41,159 bases of DNA, taken from Verrucomicrobiia bacterium. GTDB taxonomy: Bacteria > Verrucomicrobiota > Verrucomicrobiia > Verrucomicrobiales > Akkermansiaceae. Every line of letters begins with the position of its first letter. Position 1 is the stretch's first letter. The stretch is taken from contig JAUIGV010000042.1 of the NCBI GenBank assembly GCA_030432565.1, positions 1 through 41,159 of the forward strand, written 5' to 3'. A program made the position numbers and the translations under genes. Positions 29,778 to 38,269 of this stretch are shown here, in pieces. Below the pieces are notes generated by a model. It worked only from the letters and a program-made list of their open reading frames with translations, was not told where the DNA came from and ran no database searches.

Positions 29778-30578
29778 CTACTCGCCAAGGTGGGTCTTGA
29801 TAAATGGCTCCATGGCCTGTCCCCAGGCCCGAAATCCGGCTTCGCCCGGGTGAACGTAATCCGGCATCAGCTTCGGATCGACATAGCCGTCCCCGGTGAG
29901 AAAGACTGATCCAAAGTCGCGATAAAACACAGTCTTCTCGTCGGCGTAGTTTTTGATGATTTTGTTGACCGCCTGGTTGGCATCGGTGATCTGGTCCAAT
30001 CTCCTTTTGTGAGCTTCGGAAGCATCGGCATAATTGCCGCGCGGAAAAATCCCCAGCAGGAGAATCTTACTTTCGGGAAGCCGCTTCTTCAATTCCTGGA
30101 GAATGGCGAAAACTCCGTAAGCAGTCTCCTCCGGCGGATCACCTCGCAATCCCGTGTTGTTCGTGCCAATCAACAACACCGTGAGCTTCGGCTGCGCTCC
30201 AGCCACAGCCCCATTCTGCAAACGCCAAAGAATGTGATCGGTGTGATCACCACTCGATCCGATCTGGACCGCACGGCGATTCCCGTAAAACTCCTCCCAC
30301 ACCTTCTTCCCCTGCCGCTCCCAGCGAAAGACAATGGAGTCACCAATCATCAACAAATCAACCGGCTCCTTTCGCACCCGTTCCTTGAGATTGTTATGAC
30401 GCGGCATCCAAAGTGAAAACCCCTCTTCCACCGTTCTTATCTTCGCCTGCGTCGCGTGGAAGTTGGTGTGGTAATCGTATTTCAGATAGTCCTTGTTTTG
30501 CGAAGGATCCGCCCGCAGAAGCAAACAACCAAGAAACACTCCGATCAACGAGGGGAAAAAAGTGCGGGTGCGAAGCAT
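29778..30578 (-). CDS. Secreted SGNH/GDSL hydrolase (second copy of family)
   Basis: ATG 30578 gives a signal peptide (MLRTRTFFPSLIGVFLGCLLL); the frame stays open to 30668 on a TTG, but the extra 30 residues are not signal-like. The 266-residue protein has the SGNH blocks: DLLMIGDSIVFRW with the nucleophile Ser, IGSSGDHTDHILWRL, LLIGTNNTG, and the His of YVHPGEAGFRAW with an upstream Asp. As with 10066-10899 it belongs to the PAF-acetylhydrolase-like SGNH branch, and the two share the same block spacing. A role in removing acetyl groups from polysaccharide is plausible in a genome with a sulfatase and glycan-binding proteins. Divergent from the cytochrome/DUF1549 gene; convergent with the small acidic protein gene. 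Confidence 0.9.
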   Translation of the reverse strand: MLRTRTFFPSLIGVFLGCLLLRADPSQNKDYLKYDYHTNFHATQAKIRTVEEGFSLWMPRHNNLKERVRKEPVDLLMIGDSIVFRWERQGKKVWEEFYGNRRAVQIGSSGDHTDHILWRLQNGAVAGAQPKLTVLLIGTNNTGLRGDPPEETAYGVFAILQELKKRLPESKILLLGIFPRGNYADASEAHKRRLDQITDANQAVNKIIKNYADEKTVFYRDFGSVFLTGDGYVDPKLMPDYVHPGEAGFRAWGQAMEPFIKTHLGE

Positions 30579-30962
30579 GCCCAACCAGTAACCGCAATCC
30601 CGGGCTTCAGCCAATCCAAAGGAAACGAATCTAGAACAATTTTGAGGGAGGTTGTATCTTTTTTCCATCGCCTACCGTTTGCCAGGTGAGATGAAACATG
30701 ACCGGCAACGATGACCATGGGGATGGTCAGACACCCGCACCCAGTCGAAAACAACCGGGACCTCCACGCAAAGGAGGGGAGCTCCTTCCAGGCTTGTAAC
30801 CTCCCGAACAGAGACGCAGCCGGGAACTCAAGGCACTGTCAGCTCGCGATTTTACACCTCATCCCCCGTGAGATTCCCTCAATCCGACCGGGAAAGCGTT
30901 CCCACACCAAGTAATGTCTGCAATCACTTGTAATTTTTCACAGCTCACTACGTTTTCTCTGT
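30579..30962. other. Divergent intergenic region
   Basis: This 384-base region should hold promoters for both the SGNH gene (-) and the cytochrome/DUF1549 gene (+). I cannot assign good -35/-10 pairs. It contains the perfect inverted repeat listed at 30712-30729 and a shorter CCTCC/GGAGG pair at 30761-30777. No gene is supported. Confidence 0.45.
30712..30729. repeat. Perfect inverted repeat, possible operator or hairpin
   Basis: TGACCAT-GGGG-ATGGTCA is a 7-base perfect inverted repeat with a 4-base centre, lying between two divergent genes. It could be a regulator's binding site or an RNA hairpin. Confidence 0.35.
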
Positions 30963-33815
30963 ATGGTAAATCCTGCGAAATTCCTCCTCGCAATCTCCTT
31001 TCTCTGTTCCGGCTTCTCCAGGTTGGCTGCTGCCGGAGAGTTCGCACCCGAACACCTCGATTTCTTCGAAAAAAAGATCCGGCCTGTCCTCAACGAGCAT
31101 TGCTACAAGTGCCACTCGGTCTCTTCAAAAAAGCTCAAGGCCTCCCTCTACCTCGACTCCCGCACCGGTATTCTCAAAGGCGGTGACACCGGCCCTGCAC
31201 TCGTCCCCGGTGATCCCGAGAAATCGCTCCTCATTGAAGTGATCCGCTACAAGGACACCGACATGGAGATGCCCCCCAAATCAAAGCTCCCCGATGCCGT
31301 AATCGCCGATTTCGAAACCTGGGTCAAAAACGGTGCCGCCTGGCCGGAGGAAGAAGGACCATCCGACGGAGGCAATGCCCTTGCCTTCGACCTGGAAAAG
31401 CGTAAATCGGAACACTGGTGCTGGAAACCTCTCGCACCAGCTCCCCGCACGCCCGATTTCATCGATCAACTCATTGGCGAGAAGCTCAAGGAAGCCAAGC
31501 TTCGCCCCGCGCCTCATGCCGACCCTGTCACTCTTCTGCGGCGTCTGGCCTTCGACCTCACCGGCCTTCCCCCAACCGTCGAAGAAATCGAAGCTTTCAA
31601 AAAAGCTGCTGCCGACAACCTCGACTCCGCCATCGAAGCAACCGTCGACCGACTCCTGGCCTCACCTCACTTCGGCGAACGCTGGGGCCGCCATTGGCTC
31701 GACCTCATGAGGTATGCCGAAAGCCACGGTCACGAATTCGACTACCCCATTCACAACGCCCACCATTATCGTGACTACGTCATTCGCGCTCTCAATGCCG
31801 ACGTTCCCTATGACACCTTCGTCGCCGAGCACATCGCCGGAGACCTTCTCCCCGAGCCAAGACTCAACCCCGAAGATCAAACCAATGAATCCATTATCGC
31901 AACCGGCTTCTGGTATCTGGGTGAGGCCGTCCACTCCCCCACCGATGTTCGCAAGGACGAGGCCGATCGCATCGATAATATGGTCGATACCTTCTCCAAA
32001 TCCTTTCTTGGCCTTTCCGTCGCCTGCGCCCGCTGCCACGATCATAAGTTCGACGCAATCTCCACCGCAGACTATTACGCTCTCACCGGTTACCTTCAAA
32101 GCACCCGCCGCAACGAGCATAAACAAGATCCCGGGAAAAAGATCGCCAGCGGCATCGCCGAGCTCGAAAAAATCGCCGCAAGCGGCAATCAGAGAATCAA
32201 AGGCAAAGGGCCGACCGGGACCCCATCTTCTCCCCCCGCCACGCCAGAAGGCCTTCTTCTTCCCACCAATTCACGCTGGTTCACTTCCGGCCATGCCTTT
32301 GGTGATTCACCGGTCCCCGCGCTGAATTGGATACCGGTCAAGAACACCATCACCGAACACGCGGTCTTCGATAGCGGACGCTATGGCGACAAACTCCACG
32401 GTGTTCTTCGCACTCCCACCTTCGAAATCACTGGCGACCGTGTCCACCTGTATGTCAAAGGCACCGCTGAGGTTCGCCTGACCATCGACGGACACTTCAT
32501 GCAAGTCTTCAACGGCCTCCTTTTCGGAGGCACCCGCAAGAACATCAAGACCGGCGACAAATGGCAGTGGGTCACTCTTAACAGCAAGGACATTGCTCAA
32601 AAATCCGGCCACCAGGCTTATCTCGAAATCATCGACTCCGGACCCGGCGCAATCGCAGTAAAAGCCGTCACCACGAGCCACGAGATCCCAAATATCGAAG
32701 AAATCCTCCCTCCCAACCTCCGCGCCAGAGAACTCGAAGCGCCGATCGCTGCTGAATTGAGCGGGCTTTCCGACTCTGCCAAAAAAATTTCCAATGCCAT
32801 CCCGTCCCCCTCAGCCACCATCCTCTCGGTGACCGATGGCACCCCTGAGAACGATCACATCCACATCCGGGGTTCCCACAAAAATCTTGGCAGGGAAGTC
32901 CCCCGCCGATTCCTGACCGCTCTCGGCGGCGAAGAAATCACACCTCCGGAGAACTCCTCCGGGCGTCTCGAGCTCGCCGAACAAGTGATCTCCCGGGAAA
33001 ATCCTCTCACCGCCCGCGTCGCCGCCAACCGGATTTGGCACCACCTCTTTGGCCGGGGCATCGTCCCCACTGTCGCGGACTTCGGCCCCATGGGGATTCC
33101 GCCTTCCCACCCCAAACTCCTCGATTCTCTTGCCGCTTCCTTGATCGAAGGCCGTTGGTCCCGGAAAAAGCTCATCCGCCAGATCGTTCTCTCGAAAACC
33201 TACCGTCAATCGGCCACTCCCCACCCCGATCTCAGCCCCAATTACCTCGCCGACACCGACCCGGAAAACATCTTTCTTCACAAGGCCCCCGTTCGCCGCC
33301 TGCAGGCCGAAGCCATTCGCGACTCCATGCTGGCCATCTCCGGCCGACTCGATCCCAAGCTTTATGGTACACCGGTTCCCGTTCACCTCACCAGCTTCAT
33401 GCAAGGTCGGGGCCGCCCCAAATCCGGCCCCCTTGATGGTGCCGGGCGACGCTCGATCTACACCAGCATCCGCCGGAATTTCCTTCCCCCCATGATGCTT
33501 GCCTTTGACATGCCCAGCCCTTTTTCCTCGGTCGCCAGGCGCACTGTCTCAAACGTTCCCGCCCAGGCCCTCACTCTGATGAATGACCCCTTCGTCGTCA
33601 GCGAATCCAAACGCTGGGCCGACTCCACCGCGAATATCAAGGATGACAAAGCCCGGATTGAAACGATGTTCCTGCAGGCCTTCGCCCATCCTCCAACACC
33701 GGAACAATTGAAAACAACCCTCGCCTGGATCCAATCCCATCCTTCCCAACAAAACGCCTGGCAGGACTTCGCCCATTCCCTCTGGAACACCAAGGAATTC
33801 ATCTTTCTCAACTGA
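30963..33815 (+). CDS. Planctomycete-type cytochrome c / DUF1549 / DUF1553 protein
   Basis: This 950-residue exported protein starts with a signal peptide (cut near LAAAG). The planctomycete cytochrome c domain follows, with a haem motif C47-Y-K-C-H51 and the later methionine-bearing segment DMEMPPKSKL. The DUF1549 domain follows (LLRRLAFDLTGLPPTVEEIEAF to ATGFWYLGEAVHS), containing a second CxxCH at 355-359 (CARCHDHKFD). A beta-rich insert comes next, then DUF1553 (RENPLTARVAANRIWHHLFGRGIV, SFMQGRGRPKSG, DMPSPFSSVARRTVSNVPAQAL). This three-part arrangement is very common in Planctomycetes and Verrucomicrobia and is always paired with a DUF1501 gene, as here 33 bases downstream. Its function is unproven; a periplasmic redox role in polysaccharide breakdown is often proposed. 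Confidence 0.95.
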   Translation: MVNPAKFLLAISFLCSGFSRLAAAGEFAPEHLDFFEKKIRPVLNEHCYKCHSVSSKKLKASLYLDSRTGILKGGDTGPALVPGDPEKSLLIEVIRYKDTDMEMPPKSKLPDAVIADFETWVKNGAAWPEEEGPSDGGNALAFDLEKRKSEHWCWKPLAPAPRTPDFIDQLIGEKLKEAKLRPAPHADPVTLLRRLAFDLTGLPPTVEEIEAFKKAAADNLDSAIEATVDRLLASPHFGERWGRHWLDLMRYAESHGHEFDYPIHNAHHYRDYVIRALNADVPYDTFVAEHIAGDLLPEPRLNPEDQTNESIIATGFWYLGEAVHSPTDVRKDEADRIDNMVDTFSKSFLGLSVACARCHDHKFDAISTADYYALTGYLQSTRRNEHKQDPGKKIASGIAELEKIAASGNQRIKGKGPTGTPSSPPATPEGLLLPTNSRWFTSGHAFGDSPVPALNWIPVKNTITEHAVFDSGRYGDKLHGVLRTPTFEITGDRVHLYVKGTAEVRLTIDGHFMQVFNGLLFGGTRKNIKTGDKWQWVTLNSKDIAQKSGHQAYLEIIDSGPGAIAVKAVTTSHEIPNIEEILPPNLRARELEAPIAAELSGLSDSAKKISNAIPSPSATILSVTDGTPENDHIHIRGSHKNLGREVPRRFLTALGGEEITPPENSSGRLELAEQVISRENPLTARVAANRIWHHLFGRGIVPTVADFGPMGIPPSHPKLLDSLAASLIEGRWSRKKLIRQIVLSKTYRQSATPHPDLSPNYLADTDPENIFLHKAPVRRLQAEAIRDSMLAISGRLDPKLYGTPVPVHLTSFMQGRGRPKSGPLDGAGRRSIYTSIRRNFLPPMMLAFDMPSPFSSVARRTVSNVPAQALTLMNDPFVVSESKRWADSTANIKDDKARIETMFLQAFAHPPTPEQLKTTLAWIQSHPSQQNAWQDFAHSLWNTKEFIFLN

Positions 33816-33848
33816 TTCCCCCGCAATCCCTCACTACTTCGCCTCACC

Positions 33849-35291
33849 ATGCACTGCCGAAACTTTCGCCCTTCCTCACTCACCCGCCGTGACATGCTCC
33901 AACAGTCCGCTTGCGGATTTGGAGCTGTCGCTCTCTCCGCCCTCCTCGCTGAAAATGCCTCGGCGGCAAAAGCAGACTACAACCCCACCAATCCCCTCGC
34001 GCCCAAAAAGCCCCACTACACGCCCAAGGCCAAAAACGTCATCTTCCTATACATGGATGGCGGACCTTCGCAAGTCGACACCTTCGACTACAAACCACTC
34101 CTCAAAAAGTTCAACGGACAAGACCCCCGAAAGGCCATCGGCAAGCTCGAACCCACCCAGTTCGACAACATCGGAAAGGTCATGCAATCGCCCTGGACCT
34201 TTAAGCAGCATGGTGAATCAGGAGCCTGGGTCAGCGACCTCTTCCCGCACATTGCCAAGGTCGCCGACGACCTCACCTTCATCAAATCGATGACTTCCAA
34301 GTTCCCCGAACACACTGCGGCAAACTACTTCCTCCACACCGGCTCCGGCCTGCAGGGACGCCCCAGCATGGGCGCCTGGGTCGGGTATGGACTCGGTACC
34401 GAAAACCAAAACCTCCCGGGATTTGTCGTTCTCAACGGAGGCCTCATCCCTCCGGGAGGCCTCGACAACTTCAATTCCGGATATCTTCCCGCCGCCTATC
34501 AAGGCTCGGTCTTCAATCCCGGAAACACTCCCGTCGCCAACATTAAACCGGCCGGCTCGAACCCCGAACTTCAGCGCCGGAAACTGGACCTCATGCGACA
34601 GCTTGATCTCTCCTCCAAAGACCGCTTTGCCGGTGAGGAGCAAATCGAATCCGCCATCCTGAATTACGAAACCGCCTTTCGCATGCAGGCCGCGGTTCCA
34701 GACCTCATGGATCTCTCTGGTGAGTCGGATACCGTGAAAAAAATGTACGGCCTCGAATCAGACTTCAATCAGACCAAAATCTTTGGCCGCCAATGCCTCC
34801 TCGCCCGCCGCCTCGTCGAGCGTGGAGTCCGCTTCATTGAACTCACCTGCCCCGGTGGAAATGGTGACCGCTGGGACCAGCACAATAACCTCGTCGACGG
34901 TCACGGAAAGAATTGTAAAACCGTCGATCAACCCATCGCCGCTCTCATTATGGACCTCAAAAAGCTGGGTCTTCTTGATGAGACCCTTGTGATTTGGACC
35001 GGCGAATTTGGGAGAACTCCCTTCGCACAAGGCGGAAACGGCCGTGACCACAATCCTTTCGGCTTCACCACCTGGATGGCCGGGGGCGGCGTCAAACCGG
35101 GCATCTCCTATGGCCGGACCGACGACTGGGGCTATAAGGCAATTGAAAACAAGGTCGAGATCCACGACCTCCACGCCACCATGCTCCACCTCCTTGGCAT
35201 CGACCACACCAAGAGCACCTTCCGCTTCTCATCAAGAGACATGCGCCTCACCGATGTCCACGGCCACATTCTGAAGGACATTCTAGCCTGA
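33849..35291 (+). CDS. DUF1501 protein with Tat signal
   Basis: The 480-residue protein begins with a twin-arginine signal (SSLTRRDMLQQSACGFGAVAL, with the RR pair at 13-14), so it is exported folded. DUF1501 members have an alkaline-phosphatase/sulfatase-like fold. Family landmarks seen are VIFLYMDGGPSQVDTFDYKP, the Lys/Met segment FIKSMTSKFPEH, LPGFVVLNGG, TLVIWTGEFGRTP and GRDHNPFGFTTWMAGGGV. The motif lacks the C-x-P-S-R of sulfatases, so the enzyme reaction is unknown. It lies 33 bases after the cytochrome/DUF1549/DUF1553 gene, the standard pairing in this phylum, and probably works with it in the periplasm. Its gene ends in a 284-base convergent region. Confidence 0.95.
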   Translation: MHCRNFRPSSLTRRDMLQQSACGFGAVALSALLAENASAAKADYNPTNPLAPKKPHYTPKAKNVIFLYMDGGPSQVDTFDYKPLLKKFNGQDPRKAIGKLEPTQFDNIGKVMQSPWTFKQHGESGAWVSDLFPHIAKVADDLTFIKSMTSKFPEHTAANYFLHTGSGLQGRPSMGAWVGYGLGTENQNLPGFVVLNGGLIPPGGLDNFNSGYLPAAYQGSVFNPGNTPVANIKPAGSNPELQRRKLDLMRQLDLSSKDRFAGEEQIESAILNYETAFRMQAAVPDLMDLSGESDTVKKMYGLESDFNQTKIFGRQCLLARRLVERGVRFIELTCPGGNGDRWDQHNNLVDGHGKNCKTVDQPIAALIMDLKKLGLLDETLVIWTGEFGRTPFAQGGNGRDHNPFGFTTWMAGGGVKPGISYGRTDDWGYKAIENKVEIHDLHATMLHLLGIDHTKSTFRFSSRDMRLTDVHGHILKDILA

Positions 35292-35575
35292 TGGCCGTCC
35301 TCATAAACTTAGACCATCTGCCAAAAGTCCTTACGTGAAAACGGGGATTGTTGTGTCGAGAGGATCAGACGCTGCGCGTAAGGGCTCAGAGACTTCCGGC
35401 CTGTGGGAGGCGATTGCGGCGTTGCTCGTCAGGGAGTAATTTTTGCGGCAGTCATCGGCAGAACCATGCCCAAAGGCTTCGGTGACCGGCAGCAAAACAG
35501 GCGGAGCCACGTTTACGGGAATCCGCCGTTAAACACGCAAGGAGCAGGTGGGTAGCCGGGACAGAATCAGAATCG
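35292..35575. other. Convergent intergenic region with hairpin
   Basis: No gene is supported; a 34-codon GTG frame at 35335-35439 is too short to call. A GGCGGA/TCCGCC inverted repeat (35500-35505 and 35522-35527) may help terminate transcription from either side, though no T-run follows. Confidence 0.35.
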
Positions 35576-36653
35576 TTACTTTCTACGGCGCCGAAGCAGG
35601 GGAAGAAGACCGAGCGCGACCAGAGCCATGCTGGAAGGTTCGGGAACGGCTACGCCGTAGATTTCCACCTCCCGCAGGGAGAGGACGTCCGTGCCGGATG
35701 CCCCGTTGTTGAGGCCTCCGATCAATTCGACGCGCACGCGGTCACCGCTTGCAATGAACTACCGGTGTCTTCCTGAATGCTGAAAATGGAAGAAGCGTTG
35801 CCACCTCCAGTGAAGTAATCCTCTACCCAAACTTCGGTAGTCCCATCGAAAATCGAGACGCGGAAATTACTCAGTCTGTCACCACAGCAGTCGCCACGGT
35901 TATAGAGGGCAATTTCATTGATGCTGGAAAGTGAGGCCAGGGATGTCTCCCAGAAAACCGGACCACCGGCGCCCGGGGCGGTATGCGTGGTTGATCCGGC
36001 ACCAAAGGCGTTGGCAAGGCCACCATCAATCGCCTTGCTGGCATCAGGAGTTGCCGGGTTGGCAAGCGTCGAGGACTGACTGGGCATGCTGCCGAGAGCG
36101 AGGTTGGTAAAACTAACCAAGGGTGCCCCGAGAACATCCACCTCTGCGAGTGAAATGGCGTTGTTGCCCCCATCGAGGCTATCGGCATTGCGCTGCACGC
36201 GAACATACTGGGCCATCACACCGATGCTTGAGAAACTGATGCTCGCACCGGCAGCCGAGGTCTGGTTTCCGGAGTCATACACAGTGGTGGTAAAGCCGGA
36301 ATCATTACCAGCAAGAACCGAATAGTTCGAGAGCCGATTGCCGCAGCAGTCGGAGCGGTTGTAGAGCTTGATCTCATTGATCGGGCGGAGGGCGCCAAGA
36401 TCGACCTGCCACCAGCCATTCGCCTCGGCGTTGCTGGTGTGACTGACAGAACCGCCCGGGTATGAAGCGTTATAGTTTCCATCGATGGCGCGCGAAGCAA
36501 CGCCCCCCGCCTGCTCGGTCGACTGACTTGCCGCAACTCCGTCCAAGAGCGCCCAATTGACACCTATGTTTTGGACGAAACTGTTCGTCACGACGTCTCC
36601 GGAGGCCGCGCTAACGGCAAGGAAAAAAAGGAAGCAAAATTGGAAATTTTCAT
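35576..36653 (-). pseudogene. PEP-CTERM discoidin-like surface protein, two frame breaks
   Basis: The body (uninterrupted frame 35722 to 36666, whose only start is TTG) encodes two discoidin-like galactose-binding domains with matching motifs: NEIKLYNRSDCCGNRLSNY and NEIALYNRGDCCGDRLSNF. Adding one base near 35759 carries the frame on through FIASGDRVRVELIGG and LSLREVEIYG to a PEP-CTERM signal (VPEPSS, a hydrophobic helix, then RRRRK) with its stop at 35576-35578. At the other end, a better start (ATG 36651-36653 with AGG six bases before it, MKISNFAS) is out of frame by one base at an A7 tract (36623-36629); an eighth base would restore a proper signal peptide. The intact form would be about 358 residues and sorted to the surface by an exosortase. 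Whether the breaks are real mutations, phase variation or sequencing errors cannot be decided here. Confidence 0.72.
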
Positions 36654-36666
36654 AATTTACCTGCAA

Positions 36667-37054
36667 TCAAAATCCAGGCCCGCAGAAGGTCGTCAAAATA
36701 GTGGAGGTAGGTCAATCCGAATCCATCCCAGTTTGCAGCAGGGCGCTCAAGCGAGGACGTCAGGCGGACTACCCGGGAGGCAAGCACCGGGCAAACGGCA
36801 AACCCATCACCAGCTAAGCTCGGCAAACCTTCTGCATCTGGACCGGGGAATTCAGATCATTGCCTCCACCCATGGCAGCGAAGCCCGGGGACCGCCCCCT
36901 TCTGCCACTGGCAACTTTCTGAGTCCGACTATCTTGCCAACCTTGTGAACAGAACTTCACCCGTGCCCCTTACGATATCCTGCAAGAATTTCTATGACGC
37001 ACCCAAACCCCTCGCCCCGTAAAGCGGACGTCCTCGCATGAATCCCTGACGCAA
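36667..37054. other. Intergenic region with no visible gene
   Basis: A + frame is open across part of this stretch, but its translation is Ser/Gly/Pro/Arg-rich without any pattern. I see no hairpin with a T-run, repeat or RNA gene. It would carry the promoter of the PEP-CTERM gene (-), which I cannot pinpoint. Confidence 0.4.
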
Positions 37055-38149
37055 TCATTTTGCGACCTCGATGAGGTCACCGGGTTGGAGCATGACCTGG
37101 CGCATTTCCATGATGAGCTCCATCGCATTAATTTGGGCAGTTTTCCCGTCGCGAGTGAGAAACACTTTTTTCTTATTCGCATCTCTGTTGAATCCTCCCG
37201 CCCTCGCAATCGCAGCCACAAGATCGAGCCGCCCATCCAAGGGAAAGGGCTGGAATCCCTCATTCATGACCGCACCACTGAGGGTAACTCCAAGACCAAC
37301 AAAACGACTTTCATGAACCCGCACGCGATCTCCGGGTTTAAGCAGGGTTTTGCCAGAGTCCCCTTTCAGAATTGCCTCACGCAAAATTGCCTCATATTGA
37401 AAATAGGAGGGTTTACTTCCATCTGCGGGAATGAGTTCGATTCTCGATAGATCGGCGTAAGAGCTTGGGCCTCCCGCAAGAAGAAGCGCGGTTGCCAAAT
37501 CGAGCTTACCGCTCTTTGGAATCGTCACCAGACCGTGTTTCCCGACCCTTCCCTCAATGCTCACAGATGTCTTTGCAAGCGGGCCCTTTGAGACAATGAT
37601 TTGATCTCCTGCGCTTAGCAGCCGCTTTTCTTTTGCTCCTCTGATTTTTTCCCAAGTCCAAGTCTCGCTCACTCCATCTGCAGTCACCAACTCGATCGCA
37701 TCGGGGTCCGCAAAGGGGGAAATCCCTCCCGCAACGGCCAAGGCTGTTTCCAAATCCATCCTCACACCCAATGGCAACTCCACCGGGCCGGGACGGTGGA
37801 TCTCCCCGCTGACATGAACAAATTCCCGGGCATATCTGAGCATGGCCAGAGCCATTGGGGGGAACTTGGCTCGGCCTTCGGCGAGGGACTCTCGAATTTT
37901 TTGCTCTGCTTCTTTCAGCGTCAAACCACGCAATGGAATTGCCCCTTGGATCGTTGGTATGGAAACCTTTCCATCCTGATCAATGCTTAGGGATTTTGTG
38001 AGATCCGGTCGCTGGAAGACGGTCAACCTAAAATGGTCCCCGTCCCTCAAGCGATAAGGCTCCGACTTGGCGCCTTGAGGTTCCGCCGACAGCTGGGACG
38101 TGAAACCCAAAAGAAGAAGGAGGAAAAATTGATACGAGATCTTTTTCAT
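37055..38149 (-). CDS. Wza-like polysaccharide export protein with SLBB domains
   Basis: ATG 38149 gives a signal peptide (MKKISYQFFLLLLLGFTSQ); the frame stays open to 38254 without signal-like sequence. The 364-residue protein starts with the polysaccharide-export domain (YRLRDGDHFRLTVFQRPDL, then SIPTIQGAIPLRGLTLKEAE). Three SLBB-type domains follow: VHVSGEIHRPGPVELP, VSIEGRVGKHGLVTIP and VTLSGAVMNEGFQPFP. Each leads to an LDLATALLLAGG-like helix, and the protein ends with LQPGDLIEVAK. Family members form the outer-membrane or periplasmic channel through which capsule or exopolysaccharide leaves the cell. No polymerase, flippase or tyrosine kinase gene is in the window. Exopolysaccharide export genes often accompany PEP-CTERM/exosortase systems, and a PEP-CTERM gene lies 400 bases away. 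It follows the gamma-glutamyltransferase gene by 120 bases on the same strand. Confidence 0.9.
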   Translation of the reverse strand: MKKISYQFFLLLLLGFTSQLSAEPQGAKSEPYRLRDGDHFRLTVFQRPDLTKSLSIDQDGKVSIPTIQGAIPLRGLTLKEAEQKIRESLAEGRAKFPPMALAMLRYAREFVHVSGEIHRPGPVELPLGVRMDLETALAVAGGISPFADPDAIELVTADGVSETWTWEKIRGAKEKRLLSAGDQIIVSKGPLAKTSVSIEGRVGKHGLVTIPKSGKLDLATALLLAGGPSSYADLSRIELIPADGSKPSYFQYEAILREAILKGDSGKTLLKPGDRVRVHESRFVGLGVTLSGAVMNEGFQPFPLDGRLDLVAAIARAGGFNRDANKKKVFLTRDGKTAQINAMELIMEMRQVMLQPGDLIEVAK

Positions 38150-38269
38150 GGATGAAGGAACCATTAAAAATTTGGGATGAAGTGTCGATGCTGCAAAATC
38201 GTTTTCATGCAAGGCACCAAGCCAGCAAAACTCCGGTCGATTGCCGGTGCTCAAGTCAATTCGCGACTA

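Noticed and set aside
35335-35439. 34-codon GTG frame after the DUF1501 gene
   Set aside because: Too short, no ribosome site, no similarity recognised.
35528-35534. GTTAAAC resembling an integron attC core site
   Set aside because: No matching RYYYAAC partner or integrase is visible; a single 7-base match is expected by chance.
36571-36948. 125-codon + frame over the PEP-CTERM start and the following gap
   Set aside because: Low-complexity translation, no ribosome site, and overlap with a better minus-strand gene.
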